In this document: piece after piece, positions 54,798 through 60,156 of the stretch
Layout: each line of letters starts with the position of its first letter
Position numbering within the stretch: position 1 is the stretch's first letter
Source of the DNA: Terrihalobacillus insolitus
Lineage (GTDB): Bacteria > Bacillota > Bacilli > Bacillales > Amphibacillaceae
Assembly: GCF_028416575.1 (NCBI RefSeq)
Contig: NZ_JAMQKB010000016.1
Span: 1 to 60,156 of the forward strand
DNA length: 60,156 nucleotides
Direction: 5' to 3'
Made by a program: the position numbers and the translations under genes
Notes under the pieces: model-generated
What the model saw: only the letters and a program-made list of their open reading frames with translations
What the model was told of the DNA's origin: nothing
The model's database searches: none

Positions 54798-54826
54798 GCA
54801 TAATTCACCCCCTTGTCCCATATAGT
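54798..54826 (+). promoter_or_regulatory. SigE-like promoter of cwlD
   Basis: GCATAAT (54798-54804), 14-base spacer, CATATAGT (54819-54826). This fits the SigE pattern (KMATATT, 13-14 bases, CATACAnT). B. subtilis cwlD is expressed from SigE and SigG promoters. Confidence 0.6.
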
Positions 54827-54857
54827 GAAAACAGGATTATATTCGGGGGGAACAAGT

Positions 54858-55577
54858 ATGGGGCGGTATTTGAAAATAATTAGTTGGATTGTTGGGGCGT
54901 TTCTTTTAGTTTTTTTAATTCAGTATCCGATTCAAAAGTCACAAGAATCATGGGATACATGGTCACTTCCATTGTCAGGAAAAGTGATTGTATTAGACCC
55001 TGGTCATGGAGGTGTTGATGGTGGTGCAGTAGGGAAGGATAATACGCTTGAAAAGGACATTGTGCTAAAAATTGCTAAGGATTTGCAAAACTATCTCCAG
55101 CAATCTGGTGCCCTAGTTTACTTGACAAGAGAAGAGGACAAGGATTTAGCTGATGAGGGAACAGATGGACTAGCTAGAAGAAAAGTAGAAGATATACGAA
55201 GAAGAGTAGAGTTCATAAAAGACAAAGAAGCGGATTTTTTTGTTAGCTTACATTTAAATGCTTTACCATCTACTCGTTGGAATGGGGCACAAACCTTTTA
55301 CTACCCAGGTCTTGAAGATAGTGAGAATTTAGCAAAATTTATTCAAGCTGAAATTAAAAGAAATTTAGAAAACACCAAGCGTCAAGCACTCGCATTAAAC
55401 GGGATGTACATCTTGAAAAATGCTGATTCGCCTGGAGCACTAGTAGAGATGGGGTTTTTATCAAATAAGCACGAAAGGGAGCTTCTCAAAACAGAAAAAT
55501 ATCAGCATAAGATGGCAGGTAGTATCTATGAGGGGATTCTAAGATTTGTAACAGAGAAATCAACAAATGAAGGATAA
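54858..55577 (+). CDS. cwlD: CwlD, N-acetylmuramoyl-L-alanine amidase for spore cortex
   Basis: A 239-residue sporulation amidase needed with PdaA to make muramic-delta-lactam in spore cortex, a requirement for germination. One N-terminal membrane anchor or signal (about 5-23), then an Amidase_3 domain with zinc ligands in VLDPGHGGVDGG, LEKDI and SLHLNA, and the catalytic Glu in LVEMGFLSN. ATG 54858 follows GGGGGG by 7 bases. Preceded by a SigE-like promoter. Confidence 0.95.
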   Translation: MGRYLKIISWIVGAFLLVFLIQYPIQKSQESWDTWSLPLSGKVIVLDPGHGGVDGGAVGKDNTLEKDIVLKIAKDLQNYLQQSGALVYLTREEDKDLADEGTDGLARRKVEDIRRRVEFIKDKEADFFVSLHLNALPSTRWNGAQTFYYPGLEDSENLAKFIQAEIKRNLENTKRQALALNGMYILKNADSPGALVEMGFLSNKHERELLKTEKYQHKMAGSIYEGILRFVTEKSTNEG

Positions 55578-55630
55578 AGAATGAAGCGTTAGATCCTGAA
55601 ATCCTAATTACTTAGCATCTGGCAAAAGTA

Positions 55631-55639
55631 TGTTATACT
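55631..55639 (+). promoter_or_regulatory. Extended -10 promoter of salA
   Basis: TGTTATACT: TATACT (55634-55639) with a TG extension; no good -35. Confidence 0.45.
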
Positions 55640-55714
55640 AGCCGTGAAAGATAAGTACCAAGTATGAATTCATACAATGATAGCAATGCTAGGAATAAAG
55701 GATGGTGACCTATT

Positions 55715-56770
55715 TTGTTAACGAAAGAAAAAGTAGTGGAATTGCTTAACCCTATAGAAGACCCGTTTTTACATAAAACGTTTGAAGTAACTGGCGGTAT
55801 TGAAGAAGTAGTCGTTAAGGAAGACAAAAATCATGTTAGTATAAAGTTGGCAATTGCCAAAACAAATACTGGTGAGCAAATGCAACTCCAGCAACATGTC
55901 GTTAATGTGTTAAAAAAAGCAGGTGCAGCAACCGTTGGCTTAAGGTTTACACAACTACCAGATGAAGTAATTGAGAAACATCAACCTAGTTCCGAATCTA
56001 AACAGGAAGCTAATTTACTAAATGCGGAATCGAAGACGAAATTTATTGCAGTAGCTAGTGGAAAAGGTGGAGTAGGGAAATCAACTGTTGCGGTAAACCT
56101 TGCTGTATCCTTAGCCCGACTAGGTAAAAAGGTTGGCATTATTGATGCCGATATTTATGGGTTTAGTGTACCTGATATGATGGGAATAGAAGAACGCCCA
56201 GTCGTTAGAGGAGAACGCATTATTCCTGTAGAACGTTTTGGTGTTAAAGTGATCTCTATGGGTTTTTTCGTAGAGGACAATTCTCCGATTATTTGGAGGG
56301 GGCCAATGCTGGGTAAAATGTTGACAAGCTTCTTTAAAGAGGTTGAGTGGGGAGAATTGGATTATTTGCTTCTAGATCTACCACCAGGAACTGGAGATAT
56401 TGCGCTTGATGTTCATTCCATGCTCCCTTCGTCAAAGGAAATTATTGTTACAACCCCACATCCAGCTGCTGCGTTTGTGGCAGCGCGCGCGGGTCAAATG
56501 GCGCTACAAACCGATCATGAAATACTAGGTGTTATTGAAAACATGGCGTATTTTGAGAGTAAAATTACTGGAGAAAAAGAATATGTATTTGGTCAAGGTG
56601 GTGGTAAAAAGTTAGCTGAAGTTTTGAAAACAAAAGTTATTGGTCAGTTACCGCTTCAACAACCATATGAAGAAGAAGACGTTTTTGCACCATCCATTTA
56701 CCAAGAAGATCACGTTTCTGGTCAAGAATTACGCAGAGTTGCCGCAAAGATAATAGCGCAGTTAGAATAA
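55715..56770 (+). CDS. salA: SalA, Mrp/NBP35-family P-loop ATPase
   Basis: A 351-residue ATPase. N-terminal MIP18-like domain (about 3-80) and an Mrp ATPase domain with the deviant Walker A SGKGGVGKST (about 112-121) and LLDLPPGTGD. Family members carry or assemble Fe-S clusters; B. subtilis SalA also represses scoC. No CxxC pair is obvious in the C-terminal part. TTG start; the site GGATGGTG is modest. Confidence 0.93.
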   Translation: MLTKEKVVELLNPIEDPFLHKTFEVTGGIEEVVVKEDKNHVSIKLAIAKTNTGEQMQLQQHVVNVLKKAGAATVGLRFTQLPDEVIEKHQPSSESKQEANLLNAESKTKFIAVASGKGGVGKSTVAVNLAVSLARLGKKVGIIDADIYGFSVPDMMGIEERPVVRGERIIPVERFGVKVISMGFFVEDNSPIIWRGPMLGKMLTSFFKEVEWGELDYLLLDLPPGTGDIALDVHSMLPSSKEIIVTTPHPAAAFVAARAGQMALQTDHEILGVIENMAYFESKITGEKEYVFGQGGGKKLAEVLKTKVIGQLPLQQPYEEEDVFAPSIYQEDHVSGQELRRVAAKIIAQLE

Positions 56771-56772
56771 AG

Positions 56773-56812
56773 AATAGGGAAGTGCCTAATTTTGGTGCTT
56801 CCCTATTTATTG
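56773..56812. terminator. Bidirectional terminator between salA and gerD
   Basis: AATAGGGAAG (56773-56782) and CTTCCCTATT (56798-56807) form a 10-bp stem, with A- and T-rich flanks. It can serve salA on the plus strand; gerD ends some 250 bases away. Confidence 0.75.
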
Positions 56813-57064
56813 TATTTTGTTTTCTGTAAGTGTGGGTTCAAAGAGCCGATAAATTAGAAGGTCGACTAATGTTGTTGCGTCCTGTGGCAACGTCAACACT
56901 AGCGTCCAAACAGGTAGGCAACGAAGTTTTAAGTAGCGGAAAACAAGACCAAAGAAGCTCGGCTAATGTCTACCACTTACCACTTCTTGTGTAAACGCTG
57001 GCTCAGCCCGTCTTGGACAAGCAGATGCGCCGCTTATCATTTGGAGACACGTATAACTTTCTTA
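56813..57064. other. Repeat-bearing gap between salA and gerD
   Basis: About 250 bases without a gene. It holds a stem-GTCCTGTG-stem hairpin (GTTGC/GCAAC, 56874-56891), like the one at the right end of the window, and a partial dispersed repeat (57022-57048). The mixture looks like worn mobile or repetitive DNA. Confidence 0.5.
57022..57048 (+). repeat. Dispersed repeat, left half
   Basis: CAGATGCGCCGCTTATCATT and the next bases match the left half of the 59437-59485 repeat with three differences over 27 bases. Confidence 0.65.
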
Positions 57065-57724
57065 TTATTGTCCCCCGCCTCCACTATCACCTTGGCTGCC
57101 ACCAGAACCACCACCAGAACTGCCGCTAGAACTGCCGCCTCCTTGTTGTCCGCTACCTTGACCTCCAGGCGCTTTCATTTCTTCTGCAGCCTTCAAGATA
57201 AGGTCACTCATTTGTGCTTTAAACATTGGTGTCTGTAGAGAATCTGTGATGATCTTTTCTAGCTCAGCCCTGAATTTTTGACTTGTTAAAACAGTTAAAA
57301 TTTGTTTTTCCATTTCTGGATTTTGTAGTAATTCCAACATCTTTTTTTGGTAGTCTGAATCATTCATTAAACTTTTCATTAGTTTTTCTTGTTCATCTTT
57401 TATCATCTTCGCGTACGACTCGACAAATTTTGGATCTTCAAACATTTTAGACCAAAATTTCTTCCCTTCCTTGGAAGCCAATGCTTCAGTTACAGCATTC
57501 TTTAAAACTTTTGAGTCTAAAACTACTTGCTTTTGCATTTTTTCATCAGAAAGGATATCCGTTATCGCTTTTTTTCCTTCATCCGTTTTTAATATATCAA
57601 CTACCATTTTTTTTGTTGTTTCGTAATCGGTTTGTTCACTACTTGCTGAGGAGCCGCCTCCATTACAGGAGCTAACCACAACCAAGAAGAAAATTATAAT
57701 TACGAATTTGGCAGATTTGTACAA
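57065..57724 (-). CDS. gerD: GerD, spore germination lipoprotein
   Basis: A 219-residue lipoprotein that scaffolds nutrient receptors in the inner spore membrane. N-terminal hydrophobic signal with lipobox VSSC (Cys20 as lipidation site), a long charged helical domain (about 30-180), and a C-terminal tail of ~38 residues that is almost only Gly, Ser and Gln. Longer than the 185-residue B. subtilis protein. TTG start, AAAGGAGG upstream. First minus-strand gene in the window. Confidence 0.92.
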   Translation of the reverse strand: MYKSAKFVIIIFFLVVVSSCNGGGSSASSEQTDYETTKKMVVDILKTDEGKKAITDILSDEKMQKQVVLDSKVLKNAVTEALASKEGKKFWSKMFEDPKFVESYAKMIKDEQEKLMKSLMNDSDYQKKMLELLQNPEMEKQILTVLTSQKFRAELEKIITDSLQTPMFKAQMSDLILKAAEEMKAPGGQGSGQQGGGSSSGSSGGGSGGSQGDSGGGGQ

Positions 57725-57761
57725 CTTAGAAAGCCTCCTTTCGATTAACGATCCATACTCT

Positions 57762-57790
57762 TAATATGAGAATGGGAAGAAAAAATATGT
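57762..57790 (-). promoter_or_regulatory. SigG-like promoter of gerD
   Basis: On the minus strand: ACATA (57790-57786), 17-base spacer, CATATTA (57768-57762). The -10 fits the SigG form CATnHTA; the -35 differs at one base. gerD is a SigG gene in B. subtilis. Confidence 0.45.
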
Positions 57791-57866
57791 ATCGATAGGT
57801 AAAAACCTTTTTTTCATGGTAAAATAGCCGAAGATGACATTTGAATAATTTATAGGAGGAGTAAGT

Positions 57867-58460
57867 TTGAATAGCCGAAATTGGGTTCGCATGTTTTTAG
57901 TTACACTTTTACTTGGTGCAGTCGCTACATTACTAACGAGTTTTTTTGTTAAAACAAATTCCTATATGACATTTTTACAACCATTTGATTTGATTGAGTT
58001 ACTTGGAATTATTGTATATTTTACATCTTTTGGACTTGTTTTCAGTTTGATTAGCCAAATGGGTTTTTTTGCATATTTAACGGTCAATCAATTTGGTTTA
58101 GGTATATTTCGTGGGTTTTGGACATCAATTCAAGTAGTCCTAATTGTGTTTACGCTTTTTGATTTGGTTTATTTTCGTTATTTAGGAAATAATGATGAAG
58201 GATTATTAGTATACATAGTCGTAGCTATTTTTATTTTGTGTTACGGATGGCTTATTTCTTGGATTAAAGCTAAGGAAACGAATCAAAAAGCATTTATACC
58301 AGCATTATTTTTTATGATTGTCGTTACATCAGTGGAATGGGTTCCAGGGTTGAGGACAAATGGGGGAGATTATGCATGGTTGATGATTGTTCCTTTACTT
58401 GTATGCAATACGTATCAGTTGTTGATTCTTCATCGTATCACCAATAAAGTAAATGCTTGA
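57867..58460 (+). CDS. kbaA: KbaA, activator of the KinB sporulation kinase
   Basis: A 197-residue integral membrane protein with about six hydrophobic segments covering most of its length (for example residues 8-28, 37-62, 82-102, 108-128, 140-157, 165-183). In B. subtilis KbaA is needed for KinB signalling into the phosphorelay. Identified by position between gerD and pdaB and by the SQMGFFAYL block. TTG start after ATAGGAGG. Confidence 0.87.
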   Translation: MNSRNWVRMFLVTLLLGAVATLLTSFFVKTNSYMTFLQPFDLIELLGIIVYFTSFGLVFSLISQMGFFAYLTVNQFGLGIFRGFWTSIQVVLIVFTLFDLVYFRYLGNNDEGLLVYIVVAIFILCYGWLISWIKAKETNQKAFIPALFFMIVVTSVEWVPGLRTNGGDYAWLMIVPLLVCNTYQLLILHRITNKVNA

Positions 58461-58484
58461 TGGATTTAGTCTAGGTGTATCGAT

Positions 58485-58533
58485 TCATAAAACAATGGTA
58501 GACGCACTCATTGCGCATCTGCCATTGTTTTCA
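58485..58533. terminator. Bidirectional terminator between kbaA and pdaB
   Basis: AAAACAATGG (58489-58498) and its exact complement (58522-58531) form a 10-bp stem extended by imperfect inner pairing (AGAnGCA with TGCnnnTCT). The A and T flanks allow use on both strands, between convergent genes. Confidence 0.9.
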
Positions 58534-58554
58534 GTTATATTGGGTGAAGTGGGA

Positions 58555-59313
58555 TCATTCAAGTTTTTTTTCCTGCGCCTCTGCCCTTGATATTAATTCT
58601 GACATAGGAACAAATTTAAACCCTTTATTTTTTAAACCAGGTAATATTGTTTCCAATGCTTTTGGTGTTTGCTTTACTGAATCCGATGCATGAAGCAATA
58701 GAATATCTCCTTTTGTTGTGTTTTTCATGACATAATCGATAATGGTTTGTGTTCCTGGGTTTTTCCAATCCTGAGGGTTAACGTTCCAATGTATCACTTT
58801 AAAGCCCATTGATTCAGCCATTTTTAAAACTTCTTTGTTGAAGTGACCACTAGGAGTTCTAAGTAGCCTCGTATCATATCCTAACTTCCGAAATACTTCT
58901 TTTGCTTTTAATAGATCCTTTCTTACATCTTCAATATCCTGCTTTAAATAGCTTTCGTATCGATAGCCTAACATACCGATTTCATGACCATTTTTCTTTA
59001 TTTTATCTACTAATTCTGGGTGTCTTTCTGCCCATTCGCCGTTTACAAAGAAAGTTGCTTTCACATCCTGTTTTTTTAGCTGATCTAAAATCGGCTCAAC
59101 CTGAGTGTTTCCCCAGCTTATATTAAAAGTTAAAGCAATATTAGGATCTTTGTCACTACCTTTGCTAAGTGCAGCTGGACTTTCCTTAGAAGAAAAAACA
59201 GAAAATGTGGTTTCTCCCTGAACCCATAGAAAAACTGCAGAAAACATTGCTGCAATCAGTATAAGCATCCATCGCTTCCAGTTTTTAAATTTCCATACAT
59301 AGAAATGTTGCAT
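58555..59313 (-). CDS. pdaB: PdaB, sporulation polysaccharide-deacetylase homologue
   Basis: A 252-residue NodB-fold protein with an N-terminal membrane anchor (about 14-32). Motif 1 is TFNISWG (N64, I65 where deacetylases have Asp-Asp), motif 2 is GMLGYRY (L115 and Y119 where two zinc His are expected). Motif 3 RTPSG, motif 4 DW (D182) and motif 5 LLHASD (H208) remain. All three metal ligands are absent, so ordinary deacetylase activity is unlikely. In B. subtilis pdaB is a SigE gene needed for late spore stability. Confidence 0.93.
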   Translation of the reverse strand: MQHFYVWKFKNWKRWMLILIAAMFSAVFLWVQGETTFSVFSSKESPAALSKGSDKDPNIALTFNISWGNTQVEPILDQLKKQDVKATFFVNGEWAERHPELVDKIKKNGHEIGMLGYRYESYLKQDIEDVRKDLLKAKEVFRKLGYDTRLLRTPSGHFNKEVLKMAESMGFKVIHWNVNPQDWKNPGTQTIIDYVMKNTTKGDILLLHASDSVKQTPKALETILPGLKNKGFKFVPMSELISRAEAQEKKLE

Positions 59314-59341
59314 CCGTTCTCCCCCTTTTAGGACTTGCTAT

Positions 59342-59369
59342 ATTCTATGTCACACTTTGTCCAATATGA
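59342..59369 (-). promoter_or_regulatory. SigE-like promoter of pdaB
   Basis: On the minus strand: TCATATT (59369-59363), 13-base spacer, CATAGAAT (59349-59342). A close fit to the SigE pattern, about 30 bases before the start codon. Confidence 0.75.
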
Positions 59370-59436
59370 ACTAGAATTAACTTTCTTCATTAATAATCTG
59401 CTTTTCAAAAAATCAATAAATCAGGTGGGTAAACGA

Positions 59437-59485
59437 AGAGATGCACCGCTTATCATTTGGTGACTTTTTGAACAACCTCTAATAA
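59437..59485 (+). repeat. Dispersed repeat, fullest copy
   Basis: Runs from AAGAGATGCACCGCTTATCA through TTTGGTGACTTTTTGAACAA to CCTCTAATA. Parts of it recur at 9185-9205 (inverted), 52401-52425, 57022-57048 and, more weakly, 11957-12047. Confidence 0.75.
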
Positions 59486-59539
59486 AAACCTGGTTAAATG
59501 GGAATGATAGGCGAGTAACTTTAAAGAGGAGTGATCAAG

Positions 59540-59761
59540 ATGCAAGGCATGTTATTTAATGATATAGAACAAAAGGAAATGGAATATCTTATAAAAAGGG
59601 AACTTGAGGAGCTATTATTAGATATAGAGGATAGCCGTATAGAACATATAGTTAAAAGAGCAATGAATGAGCGTTACAAAATTTTATTTCAGCTTTTTCG
59701 TCGTGTGGCGAGTGAACAAGAATGTATGAAGTACATACCTAAACGTCTTAAAAGTGAATAA
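59540..59761 (+). CDS. Small conserved helical protein of unknown function
   Basis: A 73-residue protein, strongly charged, predicted mostly helical, with an acidic first half (IEQKEMEYLIKRELEELLL) and basic second half ending KRLKSE. No signal or membrane segment. I recognise similar short proteins near this locus in Bacillaceae but no function. ATG 59540 follows AGAGGAG by about 9 bases. The gap beyond leads into the next rRNA operon. Confidence 0.75.
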   Translation: MQGMLFNDIEQKEMEYLIKRELEELLLDIEDSRIEHIVKRAMNERYKILFQLFRRVASEQECMKYIPKRLKSE

Positions 59762-59873
59762 AATTAGTTAAAATAGAGCCTTGAAGTGAGTTCGTGACTT
59801 CGATATTTCATAGGCTTTTATCTATTGTTGGTTGGTATTTCTAATAACTTCTTCTTTTTTTTATTATTTTCTA

Positions 59874-59902
59874 TTGCCAATCATAATAGAATATGCTATA
59901 TT
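59874..59902 (+). promoter_or_regulatory. rRNA operon promoter P1
   Basis: TTGCCA (59874-59879), 17-base spacer, TATATT (59897-59902) with TG extension. First of two tandem promoters before the next rRNA operon. Confidence 0.7.
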
Positions 59903-59971
59903 ATTTTTTGTTGTCAGAAAAACATTATTACTAGAAGAAACAAAAACACATAGTAATATTAAAAAAATGTG

Positions 59972-60000
59972 TTGACCTAGTTTATCAGACATGGTAATAT
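59972..60000 (+). promoter_or_regulatory. rRNA operon promoter P2
   Basis: TTGACC (59972-59977), 17-base spacer, TAATAT (59995-60000). Tandem promoters about 98 bases apart are the usual Bacillus rRNA arrangement. Confidence 0.8.
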
Positions 60001-60029
60001 GTAATATGTCGCTCAAATGACGACATCAT

Positions 60030-60156
60030 TTTGATCCTTGAAAACTGAACAAAACAACCAGTAATGTCAAGTAAGAAAAAGCTAGTTTTTCATTCGAGCA
60101 AGATGAAACGATCTTCGATTAAGTATGCAACGTTCTGTTGCAACATCGAAGTCAGC
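60030..60156 (+). promoter_or_regulatory. rRNA leader with boxA-like motif and hairpin
   Basis: TTTGATCCTTGAAAACTGAA (from 60030) is the Bacillus rRNA leader antitermination-type motif. After it, CTTCGAT (60113-60119) pairs with ATCGAAG (60145-60151) around an inner TGCAAC/GTTGCA stem (60126-60142, loop GTTCT). 16S rRNA itself lies beyond the window. Confidence 0.75.

Noticed and set aside
56966..57238. Plus-strand frame opposite the gerD tail
   Set aside because: Its Thr/Ala/Arg repeats are the reverse reading of the Gly/Ser-rich GerD tail; no ribosome binding site.

Overview
The window is about 60 kb of AT-rich DNA from an endospore-forming, low-GC Gram-positive bacterium of the family Bacillaceae. 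The evidence is the ctsR-to-rplQ gene order, the protein sequences, the AGGAGG-type ribosome binding sites, the T-box and L10 leaders, and the sporulation and germination genes cwlD, gerD, kbaA and pdaB. The dispersed repeats and missing disA suggest a Bacillus relative rather than B. subtilis itself, possibly the Oceanobacillus/Virgibacillus group. The genus cannot be fixed by reading alone.

Layout. 1-670: 3' end of a 23S rRNA gene, 5S rRNA and terminator. 912-1610: an MgtC-family membrane protein between the rRNA operon and the stress operon. 1672-6301: ctsR-mcsA-mcsB-clpC heat-shock and arginine-phosphorylation operon with a CtsR operator. 6462-16140: radA, yacL, ispD, ispF, gltX, T-box, cysE, cysS, mrnC, rlmB, rae1 (DNA repair, isoprenoid precursors, tRNA charging, RNA maturation). 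disA, normally between radA and yacL, is absent. 16224-21618: sigH, rpmGB, secE, nusG, rplK, rplA, rplJ, rplL and a class I methyltransferase. 22018-34186: rpoB, rpoC, rplGB, rpsL, rpsG, fusA, tuf. 34610-49639: the S10, spc and alpha ribosomal protein operons with secY, adk, map, a KOW-domain protein, infA and rpoA. 49877-54345: ecfA1-ecfA2-ecfT (vitamin transport module), truA, rplM, rpsI. 54858-59313: cwlD, salA, gerD, kbaA, pdaB. 59540-59761: a small acidic/basic helical protein. 59870-60156: tandem promoters and leader of a second rRNA operon in the same orientation.

How it works together. Almost everything makes, modifies or drives the ribosome and RNA polymerase, and nearly all genes run left to right, with rRNA operons on both flanks. 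Control visible in the sequence includes a CtsR operator, a cysteine T-box, L1-type and L10 leaders, several intrinsic terminators, many SigA-type promoters with 16-18 base spacers, and SigE/SigG-like promoters for the sporulation genes.

Novelty. Most of the window is conserved core genome and I see no unknown multi-gene system. The items most worth a second look are: a folded, attenuator-like RNA candidate between rplK and rplA; the clean loss of disA; a PdaB that lacks every NodB metal ligand; two families of short dispersed repeats; and a perfect 13-bp hairpin in the tuf leader.
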